DNA from: an uncultured Oscillibacter sp.
Lineage (GTDB): Bacteria > Bacillota > Clostridia > Oscillospirales > Oscillospiraceae
Reading direction: 5' to 3'
DNA: 64,000 nucleotides
Assembly: GCA_910584995.1 (NCBI GenBank)
Contig: CAJUDW010000011.1
Location: 6,732 to 70,731 of the forward strand
Made by a program: the position numbers and the translations under genes. Below are positions 27,619 to 36,159 of this stretch, one piece after another. Below the pieces are notes generated by a model, which was given only the letters and a program-made list of their open reading frames with translations, searched no databases and had not been told where the DNA came from. How positions within the stretch are numbered: position 1 is the stretch's first letter; each line of letters begins with the position of its first letter.

Positions 27619-28226
27619 TGCACCCCCATTTTCTCTTTTCACTTGCGCCGAAAAGAGAAACCCTCCAGAGGGCCCTCTCGCCGCTTCGCGGCTCACCTTG
27701 GCGGGCCGCGCACGGTCCAAAAGAGAAAAGGCGCTTGAGGGAAACGGCCTTTGGCCGTTTCCCTCATTTTACAGGGGTTCTTCTCCGCGCAGTGCCTTTT
27801 TCAGAATTACCCTGCGGCTCTACGCGTCTCACCCCCCTCTTTGCAGAACTGCGCTCCCGCGAGGCTGGTGCCCTGTTTATCTGATGGTGGTTGTCGTATG
27901 GCCCGCCCTCCTCTTTTCGCTGCCGCTGGCGGGTGCTTTCCGGATACCTCCAAGCCAGCGGCAGCGGTAAGAGAAGATACGCCATTCGATAACCACCCTC
28001 TGCTTTGCAGGGCACCGTCTTCGCGGGAGCGCAGTCTTTCCGGGAAACATTTACCGGCGCGTAGAGCCGCAGGCCGATTCCCACAACCGCACTGCGCGAA
28101 GGTCAGCCCCCGCTATGTGCCAAACAGCCACAGGCTGTTTGGCACCAGCCTCTTTTTCTCTCTTCCACCGTGCACGGCGCATTCTCTCTTTTTCTGGGCC
28201 CAGAAAAAGAGAGAATGGGGGGTGCA
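27619..28226. repeat. 608-bp non-coding imperfect palindrome made of two inverted diverged copies
   Basis: The ends match as inverted repeats (TGCACCCCCATTTTCTCTTT at 27619 against 28226). Further matching inverted blocks are CGCGCAGTGC 27786-27795/28089-28098, CCTGCGGCTCTACGCG 27811-27826/28058-28073, ACTGCGCTCCCGCGA 27848-27862/28021-28035 and GGTGCCCTG 27867-27875/28008-28016, closing on a 12-bp stem 27919-27930/27954-27965. Each arm carries its own terminator-like hairpin at the equivalent place: 27736-27766 (14-bp stem) and 28117-28145 (13-bp stem). A perfect 36-nt palindrome sits at 28181-28216. Short open frames here lack ribosome-binding sites and are not called as genes. Confidence 0.75.
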
Positions 28227-28267
28227 TCCCCCAGGCCTGAGAGGTCTGCCAACCCCCGTCCTTTGGA

Positions 28268-28311
28268 AAAAGGAAAAACAAAAACCCCCGGCGGAGCCAT
28301 CCCCGCCGGGG
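28268..28311 (-). terminator. Terminator of the tandem XRE genes
   Basis: On the reverse strand CCCCGGCGG (28311-28303), 8-nt loop, CCGCCGGGG (28294-28286), then GTTTTTGTTTTT. The stem begins within one base of the TGA of the XRE gene that ends at 28312. Confidence 0.8.
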
Positions 28312-28542
28312 TCACTTGCCGGAAGGGGAACCTTCCGGTTTATCATAATCAATCAAAAACAGATCGTTTGGCGTACATTCCAGCACTTGGCATAGCGCCT
28401 CTATGGTTTCCAGTCTGACTGCAAGGGTCTTGCCGTCTACTAATTTCGCAATATTCGGATAACTCATGCCTGTCTCTTTAGCCAGCCAATAGCGTGTTCT
28501 TCCCTTTGCCCTCAGCATAGGCATAATATTAAACTTGATCAT
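28312..28542 (-). CDS. XRE-family helix-turn-helix regulator, copy 1
   Basis: 76 aa, a single Cro/C1-type DNA-binding domain: RTRYWLAKETGMSYPNIAKL forms the helix-turn-helix and ETIEALCQVLECTPNDLF the closing helices. It shares MIKFNIMPMLRAKGRT and the 5' leader GGAGGCATAG with the neighbour 4 nt upstream, so the two arose by tandem duplication. No effector domain. AT-richer than the surrounding genome. Co-transcribed with copy 2. Confidence 0.85.
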   Translation of the reverse strand: MIKFNIMPMLRAKGRTRYWLAKETGMSYPNIAKLVDGKTLAVRLETIEALCQVLECTPNDLFLIDYDKPEGSPSGK

Positions 28543-28546
28543 GATT

Positions 28547-28762
28547 CTATGCCTCCGGCAAAGTAGTGTCTATTATAAATAATTCATTTGGAGGACACTC
28601 CAGAATCTGACATAATGTCTCAATAGTCTCCGATCGGATAAACTTTGTTTCGCCTGATGCCATTCGATTGAAACTTCGATAATTCATATTCATTTGCTCA
28701 TACAACCAACATTTTGTTCTGCCCTTGGCTCTTAACATAGGCATGATATTGAACTTGATCAT
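28547..28762 (-). CDS. XRE-family helix-turn-helix regulator, copy 2
   Basis: 71 aa. Same first 16 residues as copy 1 (MIKFNIMPMLRAKGRT), then a diverged recognition region, LYEQMNMNYRSFNRMASGET, in place of the neighbour's. The closing part SETIETLCQILECPPNELF is again similar. Divergence confined to the recognition helix suggests the two copies read different operators. RBS GGAGG. Divergently transcribed from the 86-aa gene across a 143-bp AT-rich gap holding the palindrome ATGTATACAT (28800-28809). Confidence 0.85.
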   Translation of the reverse strand: MIKFNIMPMLRAKGRTKCWLYEQMNMNYRSFNRMASGETKFIRSETIETLCQILECPPNELFIIDTTLPEA

Positions 28763-28847
28763 AGCCTATGCCTCCACAATACGCGCTCCTACATATCTGA
28801 TGTATACATATCATATCTACTAATTTATAGTTTACTCATATTTTTCC

Positions 28848-28876
28848 TTTACATATTAGTTTAAACATTATATAAT
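28848..28876 (+). promoter_or_regulatory. Promoter of the 86-aa gene
   Basis: TTTACA (28848-28853), 17-bp spacer, consensus TATAAT (28871-28876), 30 bp before the start codon. The perfect palindrome ATGTATACAT (28800-28809) lies upstream and is a candidate operator for the XRE proteins. Confidence 0.7.
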
Positions 28877-28905
28877 GTTTTCATTCTATATCGAGGAGAT
28901 ATATT

Positions 28906-29166
28906 ATGGACGTTTGGAAAGAAATGTACCTCTCCCTCATGCGTGATACGGAAAAAACCATCAGAACCTTGGAAGACATCAAAACCGTCTACCAAAAAGC
29001 ATCCTTGGAGGATCTGGAAAACACCCTCCCTGGCTGTGCAGAAATATCCAAGATCTACTTTGCCACTATGCAGTTCCTTTCCCTCTACCTGATCACCGCA
29101 CAGCAGAAGTGCGAAAACATCTACATCACTTACGGTGAACCGTCCGAAGACGGAGACGAAACCTAA
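28906..29166 (+). CDS. Hypothetical 86-aa protein divergent from XRE pair
   Basis: No family recognised. Predicted almost all helical (MDVWKEMYLSLMRDTEKTI; ATMQFLSLYLITAQQKCENI) with an acidic tail EPSEDGDET; no clear membrane span. Strong promoter, RBS GAGGAG 7 nt before the ATG, and a terminator directly after support a real gene. Divergent arrangement with two small HTH proteins resembles phage-lysogeny or toxin-antitoxin style modules, but no toxin fold is evident. Confidence 0.65.
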   Translation: MDVWKEMYLSLMRDTEKTIRTLEDIKTVYQKASLEDLENTLPGCAEISKIYFATMQFLSLYLITAQQKCENIYITYGEPSEDGDET

Positions 29167-29193
29167 TCCCGTCCGGACAAGTCCGGACAATAG

Positions 29194-29227
29194 AAAATCC
29201 TCCGGGGTTGATTCCCCGGAGGATTTT
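29194..29227. terminator. Bidirectional terminator between the 86-aa gene and rny
   Basis: A 14-bp perfect stem, AAAATCCTCCGGGG (29194-29207) and CCCCGGAGGATTTT (29214-29227), loop TTGATT. Just before it lies a short tandem repeat GTCCGGACAA x2 (29171-29190). Confidence 0.85.
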
Positions 29228-29240
29228 CCTTCCTTCTATA

Positions 29241-30785
29241 TTACTTTGCGTATTCCACAACCTTGGTCTCACGCAGGACGTGGACCTTGATTTGGCCAGG
29301 GTATTCCATCTCGTCCTCTATCCGCTTCGCCAGATCCCGGGCCAGAATCACCATCTGGTCCTCGCTGACCTGTTCCGGCTTCACCATGACCCGGACCTCC
29401 CGGCCCGCCTGGATGGCAAACGCCTTGTCTACTCCCGGATAGGTTCCCGTGATGGTTTCCAGCTGCTCCAGCCGCTTGATGTAGTTCTCCAGGTTCTCGC
29501 GGCGGGCGCCGGGCCGGGCGGCGGAAATGGCGTCCGCCGCCTGCACCAGGCAGGCGATAATCGTCCGGGGCTCCACGTCGTTGTGGTGGGCCTCAATGGC
29601 GTGGACAATCTCGTCCCGCTCCCGGTACTTCCGGGCAAACTCCACGCCAAGGGAGACGTGGGTGCCCTCCATCTCGTGATCCACCGATTTGCCCAAATCG
29701 TGCAGCAGCCCCGCCCGCTTGGCGGTCACCACGTCGGCCCCCACCTCTGCGGCCATCATGCCCGCAATGTGGCTGACTTCAATGGAGTGGCGCAGGACGT
29801 TCTGCCCGTAGCTGGTGCGGTAGTGGAGGCGGCCCAGCATCTTCATCAGTTCCGGGTGCAGGTTCCGCACGCCGCATTCAAACACGGCCCGCTCCCCCTC
29901 GGATTTGATGGTGGCGTCCACCTCCCGGCGGGCCTTCTCCACCATCTCCTCAATGTGGGTGGGGTGAATCCGGCCGTCGGCAATCAGCTTCTCCAGCGCC
30001 AGACGGGCAATCTCCCGCCGCACCGGCTCAAAGCAGGAAACGGTAATGGCCTCGGGGGTGTCGTCAATGATCAGATCCACGCCCGTCAGCGTTTCAATGG
30101 TGCGGATGTTGCGGCCCTCCCGGCCAATGATGCGGCCCTTCATCTCGTCATTGGGCAGGGGAACCACACTGACGGTCATTTCGGCCACCTGATCGGAGGC
30201 GCACCGCTGGATGGCCTGGGCAACAATTTCCCGGGCCTTGGCGTCGCACTCCTCTTTCATGCGAGACTCCACTTCCTTGATCTTCATGGCCGTCTCGTGG
30301 GTTACTTCGGACTCCACCTGGTCAATAAGGTACTGCTTCGCTTCGTCGGCGGTGAAGCCGGAGATGCGCTCCAGCATCTCCGTGTGGCTGCGCTTGATCG
30401 CTTGAATCTCCTCGCACTCCCGGTCTACAGCCGCGTGCTTCTGGGCCAGAGAATCCTCTTTCTTCTCTATGGCCTCCATCTTACGATCCAGGTTTTCTTC
30501 CTTCTGCTGCAGCCGGTTTTCCTGCCGTTGCAGGTCTGCGCGGCGGGACTTCTCTTCCTTCTCATACTCGCTGCGGTTTTTCAAAATCTCTTCCTTGGCT
30601 TCCAACAGGGCTTCCTTTTTCTTGGTCTCTGCGCTCTTAATGGCCTCGTTGATAATGCGCTTTCCCTCTTCTTCAGCGCTTGAGATTTCCTTCTCGGAGA
30701 CTTGTTTCCGATAGCGAATACCGAGAGGGAAACAGATGACGCCGCCGATAACCAGCCCGATAAGGCCGGCGATGACGTATTCCAT
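29241..30785 (-). CDS. rny: Ribonuclease Y
   Basis: 514 aa membrane-anchored endoribonuclease that starts mRNA decay in Gram-positive bacteria. Order: N-terminal membrane helix (MEYVIAGLIGLVIGGVICF), long coiled coil (~25-190), KH domain with GRIIGREGRNIR, HD domain with HDLGK and HHNDVEP. Length and order match the family exactly. The coiled coil is rich in Glu, Lys and Arg. It has its own promoter at 30875-30903. Confidence 0.97.
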   Translation of the reverse strand: MEYVIAGLIGLVIGGVICFPLGIRYRKQVSEKEISSAEEEGKRIINEAIKSAETKKKEALLEAKEEILKNRSEYEKEEKSRRADLQRQENRLQQKEENLDRKMEAIEKKEDSLAQKHAAVDRECEEIQAIKRSHTEMLERISGFTADEAKQYLIDQVESEVTHETAMKIKEVESRMKEECDAKAREIVAQAIQRCASDQVAEMTVSVVPLPNDEMKGRIIGREGRNIRTIETLTGVDLIIDDTPEAITVSCFEPVRREIARLALEKLIADGRIHPTHIEEMVEKARREVDATIKSEGERAVFECGVRNLHPELMKMLGRLHYRTSYGQNVLRHSIEVSHIAGMMAAEVGADVVTAKRAGLLHDLGKSVDHEMEGTHVSLGVEFARKYRERDEIVHAIEAHHNDVEPRTIIACLVQAADAISAARPGARRENLENYIKRLEQLETITGTYPGVDKAFAIQAGREVRVMVKPEQVSEDQMVILARDLAKRIEDEMEYPGQIKVHVLRETKVVEYAK

Positions 30786-30874
30786 CCCTTAGTTTCCTCC
30801 TACTTGATATTCGGTATTGCTGGAAGTAACGACCGGGCGCGCCCCTAACCGCGCACCGACAATTATCCTTTTCT

Positions 30875-30903
30875 AGTTTAATCATTCAGCGGGCCGCTGT
30901 CAA
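30875..30903 (-). promoter_or_regulatory. rny promoter
   Basis: Reverse strand TTGACA (30903-30898), 17-bp spacer, TAAACT (30880-30875), about 90 nt before the rny ATG. Confidence 0.7.
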
Positions 30904-30979
30904 GGCAAAACCGTTAAATATATTTGTTACTCTGCAAAATTTTTTCCAGGAAATCAGAGGAAACCCCTCAGGAGGGTGA

Positions 30980-31720
30980 TCAGGTGTTGATATAGGCGGC
31001 AGCGGCGTAGCCCACGTAGTCCCCGTAGTGGACCACATACCATCCCTGCCACTCGCCGTAGACGGTCACGGAGGCGCCGTTAGGCATATTGGCCAGTATG
31101 GTGCCGCTGGAGGAGGGATAGCTGCGGAGGTTCAGGGTGCCGTAGCTGACGGAGACAGTGCCCTGGACCGGGTCCATGGGGTAGATGAAGGGCAGGCCGA
31201 AGTACCGGGTCAGGGCCCGGGCCAGCTGCTGGGCGATGTCATTCCAGTGGCCTTCCAGCCAGACAGCGTCGGCGTAGTTGTCGTGGTAGCCGATCTCTAC
31301 CAGCACCGCCGGGGCCTTGGAACGGGCCACCTCCCCCAGGGTAGTGGTAGCCCGGGTGGTCACCTTGTTGGGCAGGGGGTAGATTTTCCGCAGTTCCTCG
31401 GCAATCAGTTCCGCACCCCGCTGGCCCTGGGCGCTGCCGGGGTAGTAAAAGGCGATGATGCCCCGGGTTTCCCCGTAATTCCCCGCCCCGGAGGCGTTGG
31501 AGTGGAGGGCCAGGTAGAAGTCGTAATCCCCGGCGTTGGCCTCCCGGATAGAACTGGCGGCAGTCATCTCCGGCCGGTTCCGCTTGTAGCGGATACCGTT
31601 GGAGACCAGGTAGGGCACCAGGGCGTCTGCCAACTGGTTCATGTGGTACTCCTCCGAGCCGCTGCCGGTGACGTATTGGTTCCATTCTTGTGTGCTCGGG
31701 CTTAAATAAATAATAGGCAT
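30980..31720 (-). CDS. N-acetylmuramoyl-L-alanine amidase with C-terminal SH3 domain
   Basis: 246 aa. N-terminal ~175 residues form a zinc-dependent Amidase_3 domain: YLSPSTQEWN start, E of YHMNQLADAL region, LALHSNASG with the zinc His, and VLVEIGYHDN with the catalytic Glu. The C-terminal ~60 residues are a bacterial SH3 domain (LNLRSYPSSSGTILANMPNG). There is no signal peptide, as in phage endolysins and some spore enzymes. ATG 31720 fixed by GAAGGAGG; the longer frame upstream has no support. Cleaves the amide between MurNAc and L-Ala. Confidence 0.85.
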   Translation of the reverse strand: MPIIYLSPSTQEWNQYVTGSGSEEYHMNQLADALVPYLVSNGIRYKRNRPEMTAASSIREANAGDYDFYLALHSNASGAGNYGETRGIIAFYYPGSAQGQRGAELIAEELRKIYPLPNKVTTRATTTLGEVARSKAPAVLVEIGYHDNYADAVWLEGHWNDIAQQLARALTRYFGLPFIYPMDPVQGTVSVSYGTLNLRSYPSSSGTILANMPNGASVTVYGEWQGWYVVHYGDYVGYAAAAYINT

Positions 31721-31954
31721 GGCAAATCCTCCTTCAATACACCAAAACCCGCCCAGTCTCCCCAAAAGGCGCGCCCCAGGCGGGCCATGACACCTTTTTC
31801 CATTTATATGGCCCCACCGCCGGAAATGTTCCCGGAAAGGCCGCCCCGCTGCTGCCAGAAGGCCAGAAAGGGCCGCCCCTCCATCCAAACCCGCCGGAGC
31901 CGGGTTTCCGGTAAGCGGTATACAGGCGGATTTCCCATCACCCAGACTGTATCT

Positions 31955-31982
31955 GGCGTTTTCCCGCAAACTGTGATACAAT
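31955..31982 (+). promoter_or_regulatory. Weak extended -10 promoter for the RlmI-like gene
   Basis: TGA-TACAAT (TACAAT 31977-31982) is an extended -10 with no convincing -35. The remainder of the 31721-32063 gap contains no gene or clear structure. Confidence 0.4.
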
Positions 31983-32063
31983 GCTCAGCAGGAATCACCG
32001 GGGGGCTTCCCCCGTTCCGAAACATCCGATGGAAAATGGTTTCACTCTGGAAAGGAGTCTGAC

Positions 32064-33287
32064 ATGAAGGGCCAACGAATCTACCCCAGATACACCGTCA
32101 CACCCAAGGCTGAGGCCGCCCTCCTCCGGGGCCACCCCTGGGTGTACGGTGAAGAGATCCTGTCTGCGGAGGGGACGGCGGAAAATGGCGGCCTGGTGGA
32201 TATTGTGGGAAAACGGGGGCAGTATCTGGGCACAGGGCTTCTGTCGGAGGCGTCGAAAATCCGGATCCGGCTGCTGTCCCGGAACGCCAACGACCGCTTT
32301 GACGCGGCCTTCTGGCGGCGGAAGCTTCAGTGGGCCTGGGAGTACCGGAAAGCTGTAATGGCCCCGGCGGATCTGGACGCCTGCCGGGTCATCTTCGGGG
32401 AGGCGGACGCCTTCCCCGGGCTGACAGTGGATAAGTTCCACGACCTGCTGTCCGTCCAAGTGCTCTCCTATGGCCTGGAGCGGCTGAAGGGCCTGCTGCT
32501 GCCGGCCTTGGTGGAGATCCTCCGGCAGGACGGCCAGGAAATCCGGGGCGTCTACCAGCGGAACGACGCCGCCCTCCGGGAAAAGGAGGGGCTGGAACTC
32601 TGCAAGGGCTGGTTCCCCCTGCCTGGGGAACCGGTGCCGGAATCCCCGGTTGTGGAAATCACCGAAAACGGCATCAAATATCTAGTAGATGTGGAGAACG
32701 GCCAGAAGACCGGCTTCTTTCTGGATCAGAAATACAACCGCCGGGCCGTTGCCCGGCTGGCCCATGGGCGGACGGTGCTGGACTGCTTCACCCACACCGG
32801 CTCCTTCGCTCTAAACGCCGCCAAAGGCGGGGCCGCCCGGGTCATCGCCGTGGACGTATCTGCATCAGCCGTGGAGATGGCCCGGGCCAACGCTGCCCGG
32901 AACGGGCTGGAGGACGTGGTGGAGTGCGTGGCGGCCAACGTCTTTGACCTGCTGCCCAGCCTGGAAAAGGGGAAGTATGACTTCATCATCCTGGATCCGC
33001 CTGCCTTTACGAAATCCCGGCAGACGGTGGAGAACGCCATGGCAGGCTACAAAGAGATCAACTACCGGGCCATGAAGCTGTTGCCCCGGGGCGGCCTGCT
33101 GGCCACCTGCTCCTGCTCCCACTTCGCCACAGAGGAGAAATTCACCGCCATGCTCCGGCAGGCCGCCCTGGATGCCGGCGTCCAACTGCGGCAGATCCAG
33201 GCCCGCCAGCAGGCCCAGGATCACCCCATCCTCTGGGGGGTGGAGGAAACCAACTATCTGAAATTCTACCTGTTCCAGGTGGTTTAA
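32064..33287 (+). CDS. RlmI-like 23S rRNA (cytosine-C5) methyltransferase
   Basis: 407 aa. N-terminal PUA domain (GHPWVYGEEILSAEG), then a linker domain containing FGEADAFPGLTVDKF, a hallmark of RlmI/COG1092, then the methyltransferase domain: motif I VLDCFTHTGSFALNAAKGG, DVSASAVEMA, motif IV ILDPPAFTKSR and the catalytic-Cys motif ATCSCSHFA. By homology it would methylate C5 of a cytosine in 23S rRNA (C1962 in E. coli). RBS AAAGGAG. Followed by its own terminator. Confidence 0.92.
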   Translation: MKGQRIYPRYTVTPKAEAALLRGHPWVYGEEILSAEGTAENGGLVDIVGKRGQYLGTGLLSEASKIRIRLLSRNANDRFDAAFWRRKLQWAWEYRKAVMAPADLDACRVIFGEADAFPGLTVDKFHDLLSVQVLSYGLERLKGLLLPALVEILRQDGQEIRGVYQRNDAALREKEGLELCKGWFPLPGEPVPESPVVEITENGIKYLVDVENGQKTGFFLDQKYNRRAVARLAHGRTVLDCFTHTGSFALNAAKGGAARVIAVDVSASAVEMARANAARNGLEDVVECVAANVFDLLPSLEKGKYDFIILDPPAFTKSRQTVENAMAGYKEINYRAMKLLPRGGLLATCSCSHFATEEKFTAMLRQAALDAGVQLRQIQARQQAQDHPILWGVEETNYLKFYLFQVV

Positions 33288-33305
33288 GGCTCCGCACGCA
33301 AAAAT

Positions 33306-33342
33306 TCCCCACCTTACCAAGTTTTCTTGATAAGGTGGGAAT
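33306..33342 (+). terminator. Terminator of the RlmI-like gene
   Basis: CCCACCTTA (33309-33317) pairs with TAAGGTGGG (33332-33340), flanked by TT and AA, 14-nt loop, followed by TCCTTTT. Confidence 0.6.
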
Positions 33343-33812
33343 CCTTTTGCCTGCCAAGTATTCCTGTTTTGGGAAAAATTTGCTTCCGGAAAAAACTTCT
33401 GCTGCTTGCCACCATGCAAAGCTTACCGTGACGGTAAGAACCTGTGTTCACCGGCGGAGGATGCCGGCCTCTCCCCTGCTCAGTGATTTTGTACGATTTC
33501 CGCGGCGGCCTTTCGGATCGGCCTCACAGCAAACACCTACGGAACCTTCCCCCTGCAGCTGTCCGGGAATCCCATATACCGTGCTTCCGTTCACCTGGGG
33601 AAAATAACCCCTGATTTCCTTTGCCGGCTTGTATCCATGATACTCATGGCGTGAGGGAACGTTCAACGCACACATTTCAAAAATTCCGCGCTTTAGCCCC
33701 CATGGTGCAGCCTCTTTTTCAACATGCACAAAGGGGCGGAAGGGCTTGCGGGAGAGGGGATCCCGGCAATTTACGATACCCCAAGGATATCCGGCGTCAG
33801 GCGCAGGACTGC
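33343..33812. other. Intergenic stretch, no confident gene
   Basis: About 470 bp. A 149-codon open frame on the reverse strand (33448-33897) crosses a strong terminator and the 3' end of the SLH gene and has no ribosome-binding site, so it is not called. Positions 33439-33468 resemble 2398-2427 (GAACC, CACCGGC and GAGGATGCCGG blocks in the same order), which hints at a short dispersed repeat or decayed sequence. Confidence 0.4.
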
Positions 33813-33848
33813 AAATCCCCCGGACGGCTTTCGCCGTCCGGGGGATTT
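33813..33848. terminator. Strong terminator after the SLH gene
   Basis: A perfect 15-bp stem, AAATCCCCCGGACGG (33813-33827) and CCGTCCGGGGGATTT (33834-33848), loop CTTTCG, A and T rich at both ends. It ends the leftward exporter-SLH operon. Confidence 0.85.
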
Positions 33849-33877
33849 CTTCTTTGCGGCGTTTCCGGAGCCTTCCC

Positions 33878-36145
33878 TCAGGAGTGGCCCACCTCAATGA
33901 TCCGCACCGCGCCGTTGTGGATGTAGAGATTGCAGGAGGGCGCGTAAGCGTGGGCCTCCTCCAGGGTCATCCAGCTTTGGGTATCCCGGTTGTAGCAGAT
34001 GATATCGGGGGCAATCAGATAGCTGCGGCCTCCGGTCACCACCGTGTTCTTGCCGGTCCAGGAGGTATTGGGCACGTTTTTCACCTCCATCAGCCGCACC
34101 AAGGCGGCAATATGGACGTTGGAGCCGGTTCCGGTCAGGGAGATACCGATGTACTCGCCGCTGCTGACGGTATAGCCGGTCTCGTAGGGCCCCATGGACT
34201 TGCTGCCCATATCCAGGGCGACAGTCCGGTTTTTACCCCACTGACTGCTGGTATTGCCATTCTCGTCTGTCACAGGCTCATCCGGGAATGTACTGACAGC
34301 ACGGCCATAGTAGAACACGCTGCCCACTGTGGATCCGATAACTACCAGATCCACCTGATCTTTCCAGTTAGTCCGGGCGTAGCTGATCTGGGCAGAGGGA
34401 ATCGTGGCGCTGGTCAGCTGGCTGAGGCTGACGGCCTCCGCGCCGTTGCTGGTCACCTGGAAAATCATGACATTGCTGGCAAGGCTCTTGCTGCCAAGCT
34501 TCCGGGCCGTCACATCCAGGTTCCCCTGGCCGCTGCTGCTGAGGCGGCTGATAGCCAGGGCCCCCTGCTTCGTGGAGCCAACCCGCACCAGCTGGCCCTC
34601 CAGGCCCTCTACGGAGCCCTGGGTGTTCAGCGTGCCGCTGACGGAAATGCCGCACAGCAGTTCCACCGTGGCACTGCCCTGGGAGATGCTCCGCACAATG
34701 CCCACCACGTTGTTGGACACCACGTCGCCCTTGGCCTCGAACACGGCGGCCACCTGATTATCCTCCGTCAGGAGGAGGGTGATCTGGTCGCCGGGCTTGA
34801 ACTTGGCGATCCCATCCCGGGCGGTAGGCAGCACCGGGAAATCGTGGCCCAGGACCTTGATGGTCTCCGGCTCGCTGGGATTGGGCGTGCAGCTTTCATA
34901 GAAGCCGGTGATACGGGTGTCGCACACCCGGACGGAATTAGTGGCCGGGGAATAGGTGGCCACGTCGTAGCGGCGCATATCCTTGCCGTTGGCCGGCGCG
35001 CCGTTCTTGTAGATCTTGTAGTTTGTGCTGCCGTGGACCAGATCTGCAAAACCTGCCGTGGACTCGTTCTGATAGATCACCACCGCAGAACTGGAAGCGG
35101 AGCCGCCGCCTACGAAGATGTAATCCACACCGCCGCCGGTGTTGAGATACAGCGTGACAGAGGTGCCCGCGCTGACCCAGGAGAAGATCTTGCTCCAGGC
35201 GTCCTCCTCGCCGTTCCGGTAGGCCTTGGTGTCACCGGTGACGCTGTAGGACGCGCCGGTGATATCCACAATCTGGTTGGCCTTGGCGGTGGCTACCGTG
35301 ATGGTGATGCTCGCCCCCAGGGAATCCGGCACGAAGGTAAGGGCTTTGCCGTTCTTATCCAGCGCCAAGGTGCCCCGGTAGCCGTTCAGGGCGCCGTTGG
35401 AGACCTTGCCGGAGGCAATCTGGTAGGTCTGGGTGCCGGAGGCCAGCTGGAGGGAGGTCTCCCGGCCGTCGGGCCCCATGGCGGAGGAGGTCACCAGCAC
35501 CTGGTTCTCCAGTTCCGTGACCCCGATGGAGGAGAGGTAGCTGCCGCCCTTCTCCGTGTCGGCCCGGAGGAGGTTCAAAAACAGTTTCGCCGCCTCGCCC
35601 CGGGTCAGGGGCGTGGTCCCATTACCGGCGATGCCGTCGGTGAGGCCGATGGTCTTCCCCACGGCCATGTAGCTGTCCGGCCAAACGCCGCCGATATTCT
35701 CGTCCTTATAGCCCAGCAGCCGCAGCAGGATGGTGACCGCCTGCCCCACGGTAACGGTCCTGTCGGGATAGAATTTCCCGTCAGGATAGCCGGAGATAAT
35801 CTTCTTCCCCTTGGCCGCCAGATTGATGAACCCGGAGGCCCAGTGGGAGGGCTTCACGTCCGGGAACACCGTCACGGTGCTGAACTGGCCCAATTCGCTG
35901 TCGGCGTTCATGGCGTAGACCGCCATTTTGCAGAACTGCGCCCGGTTTAGGGCGGCAGTGGGCCGGAAGGTTTTGGCGTCATAGCCGTCCAGCACCCCCA
36001 TCAGCCGCAGGGCTTCCACCGCCATGATGGTATCCTGGTCGCTGATATCGGAGAAGCGGGCCGCGCTCTCCGCGCCTGCCGGCAGCGTCAGCATGGATAC
36101 CGCCATGCACACCGCCAGCAGGAAACTGCCAAGTCTTTTCTTCAT
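33878..36145 (-). CDS. SLH-domain surface protein
   Basis: 755 aa. Signal peptide MKKRLGSFLLAVCMAVSML with AGA cleavage site, then three S-layer homology domains (~30-215: RFSDISDQDTIMAVEALRLM; VFPDVKPSHWASGFI; NIGGVWPDSYMAVGKTI with GLTDGIAG) that anchor to pyruvylated wall polymer. The remaining ~540 residues are repeated beta-rich modules without a recognised enzyme motif. RBS GGAGG. It starts 14 nt after the MacB-like permease stop, so it is the last gene of the exporter operon. Confidence 0.88.
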   Translation of the reverse strand: MKKRLGSFLLAVCMAVSMLTLPAGAESAARFSDISDQDTIMAVEALRLMGVLDGYDAKTFRPTAALNRAQFCKMAVYAMNADSELGQFSTVTVFPDVKPSHWASGFINLAAKGKKIISGYPDGKFYPDRTVTVGQAVTILLRLLGYKDENIGGVWPDSYMAVGKTIGLTDGIAGNGTTPLTRGEAAKLFLNLLRADTEKGGSYLSSIGVTELENQVLVTSSAMGPDGRETSLQLASGTQTYQIASGKVSNGALNGYRGTLALDKNGKALTFVPDSLGASITITVATAKANQIVDITGASYSVTGDTKAYRNGEEDAWSKIFSWVSAGTSVTLYLNTGGGVDYIFVGGGSASSSAVVIYQNESTAGFADLVHGSTNYKIYKNGAPANGKDMRRYDVATYSPATNSVRVCDTRITGFYESCTPNPSEPETIKVLGHDFPVLPTARDGIAKFKPGDQITLLLTEDNQVAAVFEAKGDVVSNNVVGIVRSISQGSATVELLCGISVSGTLNTQGSVEGLEGQLVRVGSTKQGALAISRLSSSGQGNLDVTARKLGSKSLASNVMIFQVTSNGAEAVSLSQLTSATIPSAQISYARTNWKDQVDLVVIGSTVGSVFYYGRAVSTFPDEPVTDENGNTSSQWGKNRTVALDMGSKSMGPYETGYTVSSGEYIGISLTGTGSNVHIAALVRLMEVKNVPNTSWTGKNTVVTGGRSYLIAPDIICYNRDTQSWMTLEEAHAYAPSCNLYIHNGAVRIIEVGHS

Positions 36146-36159
36146 CTTCTCTCTCCTCC

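Noticed and set aside
27593..28395. Several short open frames on both strands inside the 608-bp palindrome
   Set aside because: No ribosome-binding sites, they mirror each other because of the inverted duplication, and they cross strong hairpins.
29171..29190. GTCCGGACAA tandem repeat as a CRISPR or integration site
   Set aside because: Only two 10-bp copies without spacers; next to a terminator and probably incidental.
33448..33897. 149-codon reverse-strand open frame beyond the SLH gene
   Set aside because: It overlaps the 15-bp terminator and the SLH gene end and lacks a Shine-Dalgarno; kept only as a remark in the intergenic entry.
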